Origin: Bacteroidales bacterium
GTDB taxonomy: Bacteria > Bacteroidota > Bacteroidia > Bacteroidales > UBA932
Direction of reading: 5' to 3'
DNA length: 54,885 nucleotides
NCBI GenBank assembly: GCA_017617475.1
Contig: JAFZWC010000055.1
Span: 1-54,885 of the forward strand
The notes beneath the pieces were generated by a model. The model searched no databases, was not told where the DNA came from, and saw nothing but the letters and a program-made list of their open reading frames with translations. Made by a program: the position numbers and the translations under genes. Position 1 is the stretch's first letter, and each line of letters begins with the position of its first letter. Shown piece after piece: positions 32,766 through 42,371 of the stretch.

Positions 32766-33647
32766 ATGGAAACACTGGTTATTCACTGGAATATCGACCC
32801 CGCCATTCTGCATATCGGGGGCTTTGAACTCAGGTGGTACTCGCTGCTGTTCGTGAGCGGATTCATCCTGGGATGGTATATCATGAAGAGTTTCTTCGTC
32901 CGGGAAAAGCTCTCCACGGACCTGCTGGACCCCATGCTGTACATGCTCCTCATCTGCACCATCGTGGGCGCCCGCCTGGGCCATGTGATCTTCTACCAGC
33001 CGGACTACTACTTCGGCAGCTGGCAGGGCTTCTGGGAAATCTTCATGCCCTGGAAAGGCGGTCTGGCCAGCCACGGCGGCACCATAGCACTCCTCTTCGG
33101 CATCTGGTGGTATGCCAAAAAGTATGGCAGAAAGAACGACTTCGACTTTGTCTGGACCCTGGACCACATTGTGATTCCGGTGTCCTTCGCCGCCTGCTTC
33201 ATCCGCCTGGGCAACCTGTTCAATTCCGAGATTTACGGCATCCCCACCACCCTGCCATGGGGCTTCGTTTTCGAGCGCAACGGCGAAACCCTTCCCTGCC
33301 ATCCCACGCAGCTTTATGAGGCCGGCACGTACCTCCTGCTGGGCTGTTTCCTCCTGTGGCTGTATTGGAAAAAACTTGACCAGGTATACCGCGGCACCTT
33401 TGTGGGTATCTTCATGATCGTGTGCTTCGGCTCCCGTTTCCTCATCGAATTCATCAAGAACGACCAGGTGGATTTCGAGGCCGACATGCTCTTGAACCAA
33501 GGTCAGCTCCTGAGCATCCCCTTCGTACTTCTGGGCATCGGCCTGCTGGTGTGGGCCTATCGCAAGAAACTGCCCGCCCGGGCCGTGCATCCCGAGGCCG
33601 GCCCCAAGGCCAAGCCGGAAACCCATTTTGCCCGGCCGCTGAAATAG
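32766..33647 (+). CDS. lgt: Prolipoprotein diacylglyceryl transferase
   Basis: Lgt transfers diacylglycerol to the lipobox cysteine of prolipoproteins in the inner membrane. The product is 293 residues with about seven helices. The Lgt signature is seen as FIRLGNLFNSEIYGIPT (conserved R, N, E, G), followed by PCHPTQLYEAG and GSRFLIEFIKNDQ. GLASHGGTIAL contains the conserved His-Gly-Gly. The ATG at 32766 is preferred over a start at 32745, since the -7 element overlaps the earlier one. Its substrates within the window include GldH, the RND adaptor and the GH29 fucosidase. Confidence 0.95.
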   Translation: METLVIHWNIDPAILHIGGFELRWYSLLFVSGFILGWYIMKSFFVREKLSTDLLDPMLYMLLICTIVGARLGHVIFYQPDYYFGSWQGFWEIFMPWKGGLASHGGTIALLFGIWWYAKKYGRKNDFDFVWTLDHIVIPVSFAACFIRLGNLFNSEIYGIPTTLPWGFVFERNGETLPCHPTQLYEAGTYLLLGCFLLWLYWKKLDQVYRGTFVGIFMIVCFGSRFLIEFIKNDQVDFEADMLLNQGQLLSIPFVLLGIGLLVWAYRKKLPARAVHPEAGPKAKPETHFARPLK

Positions 33648-33663
33648 GTCCGGCCAACTTTTG

Positions 33664-33759
33664 GCGCAGGTCCGGTTTTGTGCCGCGTACCTGCACCACT
33701 GCAAGCCATAGAAAGCCGAAATGCGGCGCAGGTCCTTCAATGAAAATCAGACCTGCGCC
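33664..33759. repeat. GCGCAGGTC direct and inverted repeats, with 10-bp hairpin
   Basis: GGCGCAGGTC occurs at about 33663-33672 and again at 33725-33734, and its complement GACCTGCGCC at 33750-33759. The last two form a perfect 10-bp stem with a 15-base loop. It lies in the 203-base lgt-tolC gap. No T tract follows, so a terminator is unlikely. It may be an operator or another small palindromic repeat. Confidence 0.5.
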
Positions 33760-33779
33760 ATTCTTGTCGAAGACATTTA

Positions 33780-33830
33780 CTACAAAAATAAGCCAAGCTT
33801 TGCGTAGGCGTGATTTTTGTAGTATATTTG
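33780..33830 (+). promoter_or_regulatory. tolC-operon promoter with overlapping inverted repeat
   Basis: TTTG at 33799-33802, a 20-base spacer, and TATATTTG at 33823-33830 form a full-consensus promoter 20 bases before the tolC ATG. The inverted repeat CTACAAAAAT (33780-33789) and ATTTTTGTAG (33813-33822) brackets the -33 and abuts the -7, as expected for a repressor operator controlling the efflux operon. Confidence 0.7.
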
Positions 33831-33850
33831 CCACTTATTTAGTTAGTTAT

Positions 33851-35344
33851 ATGTGTGTTAGAAAATTAGTTATTGTGCTGGCGCTTCTTGTTCCAAGCAT
33901 CGCGTGGGCACAATTCCAAGGAAACGAACGTCCTGCAGGAGACAGCACCCTGGTGCTTTCTCTGGAAGACGCCATCAAGATTGCCCTTTCGGAGAACACC
34001 AGCGTAAAGGTGGCCGACATGGAAATCCAACGTACGGAGTATGCCCGCAAGGGCACCTATGCCGCCCTGTTCCCCCAGGTGAGCGGCTCCGGCTCCTACC
34101 AGCGTACCATCAAAAAGCAGGTGATGTACATGGGCGGCGGAGACGACAGCGGGTCCGGCAGCGGATCGTCCAGCATGTTCTCCGGCATCCTGGAACCCAT
34201 TGAGTGGTACCTGAACCAGCTCATCGCCCAGCATCCCGGCGCCATCCAGCCCTATGTCCCCGAACCCACTCCGGAAACGGATAATTCCGGCGGTATTGCC
34301 GTGGGCCGACTCAACACCTGGAGCGCTGGTATCAGCGCCTCCATGCCCCTGGTGAACGCCCAGCTCTGGAAAAGCATTTCCCTGTCGGCCGACCAGGTGG
34401 AACTGGCCGTGGAAAAGGCCCGCGAATCCCGTCTGGGCACGGTAACCTCCGTCAAGCAGGCCTATTACGCCATCCTGCTGGCCAAGGAAGCCTTCGAAGT
34501 GTACAAGCAGGTATACGAGAACGCCGTAGAGAACTTCCGCCAGACGGAAACCAAATACAATGTGCAGAAGGCCTCCGAGCTGGATTTGACCCGCGCCAAG
34601 AGCAACGTGGCCGCGGCCATTCCCAACGTATACAATGCCGAGAGCAGCGTCATGCTGGCCCTGTGGCAGCTCAAGGCCGTCATGGGCCTGGACCTGGAGC
34701 GTGAGATTGACGTGAAAGGAAGCCTGGACGACTACGCCCAGACCATGTTCCGTGACCTGAACGAAGGGGAGAACTCCGACTTGGAGAAAAACACCACCCT
34801 CCGGCAGCTGGACATGCAGGCCGAGCAGCTGGCCAAGACCGTGCGCATGCAGCAGTACGCGTACCTCCCCAGCCTGAACCTGAGCTTTGCCTACAGCTTC
34901 AACGCCATGACGGACAATTTCAAGTTCAGCGAATACCGCTGGACCCCGTATTCCTACGTGGGCCTGAGCCTGAGCATCCCCATTTTCTCCGGCGGCCAGC
35001 GTTATTACGCCATCAAGCAGACGCGCGTACAGGCCGATGAGCTGGCCCTCCAGCGCCAGAATACCGAACGGCAGCTGAGGATTGGCATCCGCCAGAACCT
35101 CCAGACCATGGATACGGCCATGCGCACCTACGACGCCGCCAGGGAAGCTGCAGGAACGGCCCAGAAGGCCTATGACATTGCCGCAAAGAGCTACCAGCTG
35201 GGCAAGAGCACGCTCACAGACCTGAGCAATACCGAGCTCACCCTTACCCAGACCAAGCTGCAGGCAGTGCAGGCCGTGTATAATTTTGTAGTGGCCAAGG
35301 CCAGTCTGGAGCAGACCCTGGGCTACGATTTCACCGAAGAATAA
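33851..35344 (+). CDS. TolC family outer membrane efflux protein
   Basis: The outer-membrane channel of a tripartite RND pump, 497 residues. Signal peptide MCVRKLVIVLALLVPSIAWA. Two OEP repeats are visible (LEDAIKIALSENTSVKVADMEIQRTEY and, later, LRQLDMQAEQLAKTVRMQQYAYLPSLNLSFAYS), with coiled-coil helices. A Gly/Ser-rich loop with inserted sequence lies at about residues 95-110. The start at 33851 is set by the signal peptide and promoter; the upstream open frame is antisense or repeat DNA. It is first in the operon tolC-adaptor-RND-PG0541. Confidence 0.93.
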   Translation: MCVRKLVIVLALLVPSIAWAQFQGNERPAGDSTLVLSLEDAIKIALSENTSVKVADMEIQRTEYARKGTYAALFPQVSGSGSYQRTIKKQVMYMGGGDDSGSGSGSSSMFSGILEPIEWYLNQLIAQHPGAIQPYVPEPTPETDNSGGIAVGRLNTWSAGISASMPLVNAQLWKSISLSADQVELAVEKARESRLGTVTSVKQAYYAILLAKEAFEVYKQVYENAVENFRQTETKYNVQKASELDLTRAKSNVAAAIPNVYNAESSVMLALWQLKAVMGLDLEREIDVKGSLDDYAQTMFRDLNEGENSDLEKNTTLRQLDMQAEQLAKTVRMQQYAYLPSLNLSFAYSFNAMTDNFKFSEYRWTPYSYVGLSLSIPIFSGGQRYYAIKQTRVQADELALQRQNTERQLRIGIRQNLQTMDTAMRTYDAAREAAGTAQKAYDIAAKSYQLGKSTLTDLSNTELTLTQTKLQAVQAVYNFVVAKASLEQTLGYDFTEE

Positions 35345-35356
35345 AAAAGTACCGAT

Positions 35357-36367
35357 ATGAAAAAGAGTATCCTTCTCCTTGCCGTCCTTGTGGCTGCCGC
35401 AGCCTGCGGCAACCAGGGCGCCAACCAGAACGCCGCCCCGGAAGACACCATTCCCAACGTTGAGGTGGCCACTGCCGTAGCCCGCGACGTTCCCCAGGAC
35501 AACGTATATGCCTCTACCGTGCAGGCCTATGCCATTAACAACATCGCTCCCCAGACCGCCGGCCGCATCCGCAAAATCAATGTGGAAGTGGGCGATTATG
35601 TGGTCAAGGGCCAGGTCCTGGCCGAGATGGACCGCCTCCAGCTGGATCAGACGGAGCTGCAGGTCCAGAACGACGACATAGAATACGAGCGCCTCAAGGG
35701 CCTGTTGCAGGAAGGCGGCGTATCCCAGAGCGATTTCGAGACGGCCGAACTGGCCTACAAGCTGCGCAAGACCACGCTGGACAACCTCCGCGAAAACACC
35801 ATCCTGCGCAGCCCCATCACTGGTTTCGTATCGGCCCGTAATTTTGATGCGGGAGACCTCTTCTCCATGAGCTCCCCGCTGTTCACCGTGCAGCAGGTCA
35901 CCCCTGTGAAGCTGCTGGTGGGCATCTCCGAAAGCGAGTACACCAAGATTGCCAAGGGAGACCACGTGTCCCTTACCGTAGACGCCATCCCCGGCGAAAC
36001 CTTTACCGGCAAGGTGGAGCGCCTGTATCCCACCATCGACCCCGCCACGCATACCTTCAAGGCCGAAGTGGTGGTGCCCAACACCAGCCGCGTGCTGCGT
36101 CCCGGCATGTATGCCCGCGTTACCGTGAACTTCGGCACCCGCCGCAGCGTCATTGTCCCGGACCAGTCCCTGGTGAAGCAGGAAGGCACCGGAACGCGCT
36201 TCATCTTTGTGTTAAAGGCCGATAATACAGTAAGTTACTTGCCTGTTACCGTGGGCCGCCACATGGGCCGCGAATATGAAATCCTCTCCGGCCTGGACGA
36301 GGGCGTCCAGGTAGTGGTCAAGGGCCAGGCCCTCCTCAAAGACGGCGTTAAGGTGAACGTACTATGA
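35357..36367 (+). CDS. RND efflux periplasmic adaptor lipoprotein (MFP family)
   Basis: The membrane-fusion adaptor that links the RND permease to TolC, 336 residues. The signal peptide ends in lipobox AAAC (Cys about residue 17), so it is lipid-anchored. The lipoyl/barrel-sandwich halves are APQTAGRIRKINVEVGDYVVKGQVLAEMD and NTILRSPITGFVSARNFDAGDLF, with a helical hairpin in between. Beta-barrel and membrane-proximal domains follow (FTGKVERLYPTIDPATHTFKAEV). It overlaps the RND gene by 4 bases (ATGA). Confidence 0.94.
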   Translation: MKKSILLLAVLVAAAACGNQGANQNAAPEDTIPNVEVATAVARDVPQDNVYASTVQAYAINNIAPQTAGRIRKINVEVGDYVVKGQVLAEMDRLQLDQTELQVQNDDIEYERLKGLLQEGGVSQSDFETAELAYKLRKTTLDNLRENTILRSPITGFVSARNFDAGDLFSMSSPLFTVQQVTPVKLLVGISESEYTKIAKGDHVSLTVDAIPGETFTGKVERLYPTIDPATHTFKAEVVVPNTSRVLRPGMYARVTVNFGTRRSVIVPDQSLVKQEGTGTRFIFVLKADNTVSYLPVTVGRHMGREYEILSGLDEGVQVVVKGQALLKDGVKVNVL

Positions 36368-39300
36368 GTATCTACAGAACATCCGTAGAACATCCGGTAA
36401 CCACCGCGCTGGTCTTCCTGGCGTTTGCCATCCTGGGTATCTTCTCCCTGGTGCAACTGCCGGTAGACAACTTCCCGGATTTCGAGTCCAACACCATCAT
36501 GGTCATGAGCTCCTATCCCGGCGCATCGGCCGAGGACGTGGAGACCAACCTCACCAAGGTGCTGGAGAACTCCCTGAACGGTGTCCCCAACCTCAAGGAC
36601 ATCACCTCCAACTCCCGTGAAAACATTGCCGTGCTCACGCTGGAGTTCGAATACGGCATAGACATTGACGACGCCACCAACGACGTGCGCGACAAGCTGG
36701 ATATGGTGAGCCAGAGGCTCCCCGACGGAGCCTCGGCGCCCTACCTGTTCAAGTTCAGCGCCGACGACATGCCCATCATGATCCTTTCGGCCACGGCCAA
36801 CCAGAGCGTGAGCGCCCTGGACAAGATCCTGGACGAGCGGGTGGCCACTCCGCTGGCCCGTGTGACGGGCGTGGGTACGGTGTCGGTATCGGGCGCCCCC
36901 AAGCGTGAGATCCAGGTGTACTGCGACCCTTCCAAGCTGGAGGCTTATAACCTGAGTATCAGCGCTATATCGTCCATCATCGCCGCCGAAAACCGCAACA
37001 TTCCCTCCGGCAGCATCGACATCGGCTCCGAAACGTATACCCTGCGTATCAAGAAAGAGTTCCAGGATCCTTCCGAACTTCTGGACATAGTGCTGGGTTC
37101 CGTGAACGGCGGCACCATCTACCTCCGCGACGTGGCCCGCATCACGGACACCGTGGAAGAGAAGTCGCAGGAGTCCTACACCAACGGTGTGCGCGGCGCA
37201 CAGATCATTATCCAGAAGCAGTCCGGTTACAACACCGTGGAGGTTATCCGCAAGGTGAAAGCCACCCTGGCCAACCTGGAGCGTAATCTTCCGGCCGATA
37301 TCAAGATTTCCCCGGTGGTGGACGGCTCGCGCAACATCCTCCGTACCATCAACTCCCTCAAGGAGACTATCTTCATCACCTTCCTGGTGGTTATGCTGGT
37401 GGTGTTCCTGTTCCTGGGCCGCCTCAAGGGTACCCTCATCGTGGTGCTGAGTATCCCTATCGCCCTGCTGGCCTCCCTCATGTACCTGTATGCCACGGGC
37501 AACACGCTCAACATCATTTCCATGAGTGCCTTGTCCATTGCCATAGGCATGGTGGTGGACGACGCCATTGTGGTGCTGGAAAACGTGACCTCGCACCTGC
37601 AGAGGGGCGAGAAACCCAAGGAGGCCGCCGTACACGGAACGGCCGAGGTGGGTATTTCGGTCATCGCTTCCACGCTCACCATGCTGTGCGTGTTCCTGCC
37701 GCTTACCATGATTACCGGCATGGCCGGCATCATGTTCCGGCAGCTGGGCTACATCGTGTCCATCATCATGATTGTGTCCACCACGGCGGCGCTCACGCTG
37801 GTTCCCATGCTGTGCGCTCTCCTCATGAACAACAAACCCACCACCAACAAGCTGTACAAGGCCATCTTCGACCCGGTGAACAAGGTGCTGGACGGCATAT
37901 CGGCCGGTTATTCCCGCATGATTGCCTGGTGCATGAACCGCAAGGTGCTCATCATGGTGGCGGCCCTCGTTATCTTTGCCGCCGTGATGGCCATATACGC
38001 TCCCCGCATGAAGACGGAGTTCTTCCCCAACGCCGACCAGGGCCGTATCCGCGCCACCATCGAACTGCCCATCGGCACTTCGCAGGACGTTACGCGGGAG
38101 GTGGCCGCCAGAATTTATGAAAAGATTCTGGCCGATGTCCCCGAGATCGAAATCCTGAGCTACAGCTTCGGCCAGGCCGATTCGGAGAACGCCTTCGCCT
38201 CCATGCAGCAGAACGGTACATACCTCATCTCCATGAACATCAACGTGGGCTCCATGGAAGACCGTAAGCGCTCTGTATCAGAAATTTCCGACGTCATTCG
38301 CGCCGACCTCAAGCTGTTCCCGGAACTCAACCGCTTCAACGTGACGGAAGGCGGAATGGGCATGGGCGGCCGAGCCTCCGTGCAGCTGGAGATTTACGGC
38401 TACGACTTCGAGGAAACCGAGAACGCCGCCCGTGACATGCGCGCCCACATGATGGAGAGCGGTTTCTTCACCCAGGCCATCCTGTCCCGCGACCAGTATA
38501 CCCCGGAATATGAGGTAGACTTTGACCGCGAGAAGCTGGCCCTGAACGGCCTCAATTCCGTAACGGCTGCATCGGCCGTATCGGCCGCCATGAGCGGCTC
38601 CGTGGCTTCCTACTACCGCGAGGACGGTGAGGAATACAACATCCGCGTGCGTTATGCGCCGGAGTTCCGCACCAGCATTGAAGACATGGAGAACATCATC
38701 ATCACCAATGCCGCCGGAAAATCCCTCAAGGTGAAGGACCTGGGCCGCATTGTGGAGTCCAAGGTGCCGCCCACCATCCAGCGCAAAAACCGTGACCGTT
38801 ACATTTCCGTGAACGGCATCATGGCCAAGGGTTACACCCTCAGCGACGGTGTGGAATATGTCCAGGGTTACCTCAATGCCAACCCGCTGCCCCAGGGCCT
38901 TACCTGGCAGATTGGCGGTGACTACGAGGAGCAGCAGGAAATGTTCGGGAGCATGATTCTCCTGGCCCTGCTCATCATCATCCTGGTGTATATGGTGATG
39001 GCATCCCAGTTCGAATCCTTCATGGGACCGTTCGTAATCATGTTCTCCATTCCGTTCGCCTTCACGGGCGTGGCTCTGGGCAACATGGCCGCCGGCCTGG
39101 CCATCGGCATGATGTCGGCCGTAGGTATCATTATCCTGCTGGGTATTGTGGTGAAGAACGGTATCGTGCTCATTGACTACACCATCCTCCTGCAGGAGAG
39201 GGGATACAGTGTGCGCGAAGCTTCCGTAACGGCCGCCCGCGCCCGTCTGCGCCCCATTCTCATGACCACCCTCACCACTGTCCTGGGTATGCTGCCCATG

Positions 39301-39459
39301 GCGCTGGGCCGGGGCGAAGGCTCCGAAATGTGGAATGGCCTGGGTACCACCGTGGCCTGGGGTCTGTCCATCTCTACCCTCATCACCCTGGTGTTAATCC
39401 CTGTCCTCTACTGTGGTCTCTCAGAACACAGAGAAAGACGCAAAGCTAGAAAAAAATGA
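36364..39459 (+). CDS. RND efflux permease (HAE1 family)
   Basis: The inner-membrane drug/proton antiporter, 1031 residues, full length with 12 helices and two large periplasmic loops. The N-terminus (VEHPVTTALVFLAFAILGIFSLVQLPVDNFPDFE) is typical. The proton-relay aspartates are in GMVVDDAIVVLENV (Asp399 and Asp400). The porter motif SGAPKREIQVYCDPSKLEAYNLS and the C-terminal GIVVKNGIVLIDYTILLQERG are present. Substrates cannot be predicted. It overlaps the adaptor at the start and the PG0541-type gene at the end, each by 4 bases. Confidence 0.95.
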   Translation: MSIYRTSVEHPVTTALVFLAFAILGIFSLVQLPVDNFPDFESNTIMVMSSYPGASAEDVETNLTKVLENSLNGVPNLKDITSNSRENIAVLTLEFEYGIDIDDATNDVRDKLDMVSQRLPDGASAPYLFKFSADDMPIMILSATANQSVSALDKILDERVATPLARVTGVGTVSVSGAPKREIQVYCDPSKLEAYNLSISAISSIIAAENRNIPSGSIDIGSETYTLRIKKEFQDPSELLDIVLGSVNGGTIYLRDVARITDTVEEKSQESYTNGVRGAQIIIQKQSGYNTVEVIRKVKATLANLERNLPADIKISPVVDGSRNILRTINSLKETIFITFLVVMLVVFLFLGRLKGTLIVVLSIPIALLASLMYLYATGNTLNIISMSALSIAIGMVVDDAIVVLENVTSHLQRGEKPKEAAVHGTAEVGISVIASTLTMLCVFLPLTMITGMAGIMFRQLGYIVSIIMIVSTTAALTLVPMLCALLMNNKPTTNKLYKAIFDPVNKVLDGISAGYSRMIAWCMNRKVLIMVAALVIFAAVMAIYAPRMKTEFFPNADQGRIRATIELPIGTSQDVTREVAARIYEKILADVPEIEILSYSFGQADSENAFASMQQNGTYLISMNINVGSMEDRKRSVSEISDVIRADLKLFPELNRFNVTEGGMGMGGRASVQLEIYGYDFEETENAARDMRAHMMESGFFTQAILSRDQYTPEYEVDFDREKLALNGLNSVTAASAVSAAMSGSVASYYREDGEEYNIRVRYAPEFRTSIEDMENIIITNAAGKSLKVKDLGRIVESKVPPTIQRKNRDRYISVNGIMAKGYTLSDGVEYVQGYLNANPLPQGLTWQIGGDYEEQQEMFGSMILLALLIIILVYMVMASQFESFMGPFVIMFSIPFAFTGVALGNMAAGLAIGMMSAVGIIILLGIVVKNGIVLIDYTILLQERGYSVREASVTAARARLRPILMTTLTTVLGMLPMALGRGEGSEMWNGLGTTVAWGLSISTLITLVLIPVLYCGLSEHRERRKARKK

Positions 39460-39749
39460 AAGCGATATTTGTAGCATATAATCAAGCTTACAATCAGGAG
39501 ATTGTAGAGCTGTTTGAACAGTTGGGACAGCGGGGGTATACGGTGTGGAGCGAGATTGGCGGCCGCGGCAGCGTGGATGGCGAGCCGCATCTGGGCAACC
39601 ATGCGTGGCCCACGCAGAACCATGCCCTGCTCACCGTGGTGGACGACACCCTGGCCTCCAAGGCCATGGCCGCCCTGCGGGAGACGGACGCCGCCAACCC
39701 CAAGCTCGGCCTCCGCGCGTACGTTCTTCCTGTGGAAGAGGCCCTGTAG
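39456..39749 (+). CDS. PG0541-type transporter-associated small protein
   Basis: A small cytoplasmic protein of 97 residues that accompanies RND pumps in Bacteroidota. It reads MKAIFVAYNQAYNQEIVELF and later WPTQNHALLTVVDDTLASKAMAALRETD, a PII-like alpha/beta pattern. Its role is not established; the fixed position right behind the permease suggests regulation of the pump. It overlaps the RND gene by 4 bases. The gap after it holds three type 1 repeats. Confidence 0.85.
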   Translation: MKAIFVAYNQAYNQEIVELFEQLGQRGYTVWSEIGGRGSVDGEPHLGNHAWPTQNHALLTVVDDTLASKAMAALRETDAANPKLGLRAYVLPVEEAL

Positions 39750-39757
39750 GGTCCCTT

Positions 39758-39861
39758 TGTCATTTCGACCAAGCGAAGCGCCCTCTGTCATCCCGAGCGA
39801 AGCGAGAGGATCTTATTATGACAATTCTGTGTTTTGTCATTCTGAGCGAAGCGAAGAATCT
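39758..39861 (+). repeat. Dispersed repeat type 1, three copies in one gap
   Basis: A degenerate copy at 39758-39780, a full copy at 39786-39813 (GTCATCCCGAGCGAAGCGAG then AGGATCT) and another at 39834-39861 (GTCATTCTGAGCGAAGCGAA then GAATCT). All are in the same orientation. They account for most of the 159-base gap between the pump operon and trxA. Confidence 0.8.
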
Positions 39862-39878
39862 GTTTTTTGAAAAATCAT

Positions 39879-39886
39879 TATATTTG
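39879..39886 (+). promoter_or_regulatory. Bacteroidota -7 promoter element TATATTTG (trxA)
   Basis: A perfect TAnnTTTG 22 bases upstream of the thioredoxin ATG, immediately after the last type 1 repeat of the gap. Confidence 0.6.
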
Positions 39887-39908
39887 TAGGACATAAAGAT
39901 TATTTACT

Positions 39909-40223
<315 letters not shown>

Positions 40224-40241
40224 TCTAACTATACTTTACTT

Positions 40242-40853
40242 ATGAAAAAAATTCTGACTCTCATCGTGGCCCTCGTTGCCACCGCCACTGTGGCTCACGC
40301 CCAGTTCGGCATTGTTGGCGGTCTTAACTTCTCCAACGCCAAGTTCGAGAACACCAGCCAGTTTATTGATGCTGCCAAGAGCGCAACCCTTTTCCACGCC
40401 GGTGTGGCCTGGAAGATGAAGCTTCCCGTGGGCTTTGCCCTTCAGCCCGAACTCACCTATCAGGTAAAGGGTGCCAAGCTTGAGGAATTCAAGGGCAGTG
40501 AGCTCAATTATAAGAACGGTTACATCGAGCTGGGTGCCGGTCTCCAGTGGGGTCCGGACCTCATTGTCGCCCGTCCTTACGTTTTTGCCCAGCCCTTCAT
40601 CGGCTACATGGTGAACCCCGACAAGACCATCAAGGAAGCCAAGGATGTTACCAACAAGCTGGAATACGGCTTTGGCCTGGGTGCCGGTGTTGAGGTATTC
40701 AAGCACATCCAGGTGTCTGTCCAGTGGTTCAGAAACCTGGGCAACATTATGGAGAACAAGTCCAATGGCACCACCCTTTCCAGTGACTGGGAAAAGGTCA
40801 AGGATGTCAAAAACTATCAAGGCGTAAGACTTTCCCTGGGCATCTTCTTCTAG
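40242..40853 (+). CDS. Outer-membrane beta-barrel (porin-like) protein
   Basis: A predicted 8-stranded outer-membrane barrel of 203 residues. Signal peptide MKKILTLIVALVATATVAHA. Alternating strands are evident (FGIVGGLNFSNAKF, TLFHAGVAWKMKLPVGFALQPELTYQVKGAKL, NGYIELGAGLQW). The chain ends in LSLGIFF, with the C-terminal Phe used by the BAM machinery. It belongs to the OMP_b-brl group common in Bacteroidota. Ligand or function is unknown. Confidence 0.88.
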   Translation: MKKILTLIVALVATATVAHAQFGIVGGLNFSNAKFENTSQFIDAAKSATLFHAGVAWKMKLPVGFALQPELTYQVKGAKLEEFKGSELNYKNGYIELGAGLQWGPDLIVARPYVFAQPFIGYMVNPDKTIKEAKDVTNKLEYGFGLGAGVEVFKHIQVSVQWFRNLGNIMENKSNGTTLSSDWEKVKDVKNYQGVRLSLGIFF

Positions 40854-40859
40854 TAGCCC

Positions 40860-41387
40860 ATGAAGCAGGTTACCGTCTATTGCTCGGCGAGCAATAAGAT
40901 AGACCCCAAGTACAATGCGGCAGCGCGTGAACTAGTTCGCGCGCTGCATGCTTTGGGTTATGGAATAGTTTCCGGCGGTGGTGCCCGCGGTACCATGGGC
41001 GCCATTACCGACGAATCTGTGCGTCTCCACGGCTATCACGTGGCCGTGCTGCCCCGTTTCATGAACGGGCTGGAGAACACGGATGTAACCGATGTGGTGT
41101 GGACGGACACCATGAGCACCCGCAAGGAGTTCATGAGGGCCGATACCTGTGCCGCCATTGCCCTTCCAGGCGGAATCGGCACCCTGGACGAGGTCATAGA
41201 AACCCTGGTGCTGCGCAAGCTGGGCCGCTACGACGGCCCCGTCATCGCGCTAAACATCGACGGCTTTTACGAGCCGCTCAAGGCCCTCCTGGACCACTAC
41301 GTGAAGTACAACATGATGGAACCGGCCGACCGGGAACTCATGCTGTTCCCCAATACGGTGGAAGAACTGATAACCTTGCTAAAGTAA
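40860..41387 (+). CDS. LOG family protein (TIGR00730)
   Basis: A Rossmann-fold protein of 175 residues related to cytokinin nucleoside 5'-monophosphate phosphoribohydrolases. Motif ALPGGIGTLDEVIETL matches PGGxGTxxE, and GIVSGGGARGTMGAITDES carries the phosphate-binding glycines. STRKEFMRA matches the conserved arginine-lysine pair. In bacteria the likely activity is hydrolysis of AMP-like nucleotides, but this is not certain here. It is tightly packed, with 0 bases to the polyprenyl synthase gene. Confidence 0.9.
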   Translation: MKQVTVYCSASNKIDPKYNAAARELVRALHALGYGIVSGGGARGTMGAITDESVRLHGYHVAVLPRFMNGLENTDVTDVVWTDTMSTRKEFMRADTCAAIALPGGIGTLDEVIETLVLRKLGRYDGPVIALNIDGFYEPLKALLDHYVKYNMMEPADRELMLFPNTVEELITLLK

Positions 41388-42371
41388 ATGAACGATCTCC
41401 TGGAGTATCTGAAGCCCGGAATGGAGCAGGTGGAAGCGTTTATAAGAATAGCGCTCCGCAGCGACATTCCCCTTCTGGACGCCACCAACCGCAGCCTGCG
41501 GGAGCATCCCGGCAAGATGATGCGGCCCATGCTGGCCCTGCTGATAGCAGGAGCGACGGGTCCCGCCACGCCGCCGCCGGAGGATGCCTACCGCTATGCC
41601 GCCACGGCCGAACTCCTGCACAACGCCACCCTCCTGCACGACGATGTGGTGGATGGCGCCACAGAGCGTCGCGGCATGCCCACCGTCGCCTCCCTCCTGG
41701 GCGGATCGGCCGCCGTGCTGGTGGGCGATTTCTGGCTGGGTAAATGCCTGAAACTGGTGCTGGGCGGCCGAAGGGAAACCCACCGTGTGCTGGGGCTTTT
41801 TGCCCAGACCATCGGCCACCTGACGGAAGGGGAGATGCTGCAGATGCAGAAGGCAACATCGGCCGATACCACCCAGGAAGATTACCTGCGCATCATCTAT
41901 GGCAAGACGGCCTCGCTTTTTGAGAGTACGGCCTTGTCTGCAGCCATTGCAGTGGGCGCTTCCGAGGAGGTAATCCGTAGCATGGGCGACTATGCCGTCC
42001 AGCTGGGCCTGGCTTTCCAGATCAAGGACGATATCTTCGATTATTCCGACGCCGCCCAGGCGCTGGGCAAGCCCGTGGGCATCGACCTGCTGGAACAGAA
42101 AATCACCCAGCCGCTGTTGTGCGCGCTGGAACAAGTGCCCGCCCAGGAGCAGCAGCGAATCCGTGGCATGGTGGCCCGGATTACCGACGAACCGTCTTTG
42201 GCCCAGGAGGTTACGGCCTTCGTAAAAGAGCATGACGGCGTGTCCCTGGCCATGGCCCAGATGGACCAGCATATCCAGAAGGCCATATCCCATCTGGATA
42301 TTCTCCCTGATTCCCAGGACAAGGAGTATCTTGTGAAACTGGCCCAGTATGTTGGCCAAAGAGAGAGTTAA
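41388..42371 (+). CDS. Polyprenyl diphosphate synthase
   Basis: A trans-prenyltransferase of 327 residues that elongates allylic diphosphates with isopentenyl diphosphate, likely for the menaquinone side chain. The two Asp-rich motifs are LLHDDVVDGATERRG (DDVVD at 85-89) and FQIKDDIFDY (DDIFD at 214-218). GKMMRPMLALL contains the conserved substrate Lys/Arg site. Chain length cannot be read with confidence. It starts right after the LOG gene stop and overlaps the next gene by one base (TAATG), so it belongs to a long operon through ricT. Confidence 0.93.
   Translation: MNDLLEYLKPGMEQVEAFIRIALRSDIPLLDATNRSLREHPGKMMRPMLALLIAGATGPATPPPEDAYRYAATAELLHNATLLHDDVVDGATERRGMPTVASLLGGSAAVLVGDFWLGKCLKLVLGGRRETHRVLGLFAQTIGHLTEGEMLQMQKATSADTTQEDYLRIIYGKTASLFESTALSAAIAVGASEEVIRSMGDYAVQLGLAFQIKDDIFDYSDAAQALGKPVGIDLLEQKITQPLLCALEQVPAQEQQRIRGMVARITDEPSLAQEVTAFVKEHDGVSLAMAQMDQHIQKAISHLDILPDSQDKEYLVKLAQYVGQRES

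Noticed and set aside
39758..39861. Three evenly arranged repeats considered as a CRISPR array
   Set aside because: Copies differ in length and sequence, spacers are not uniform, the same repeat occurs all over the window, and no cas gene is present.
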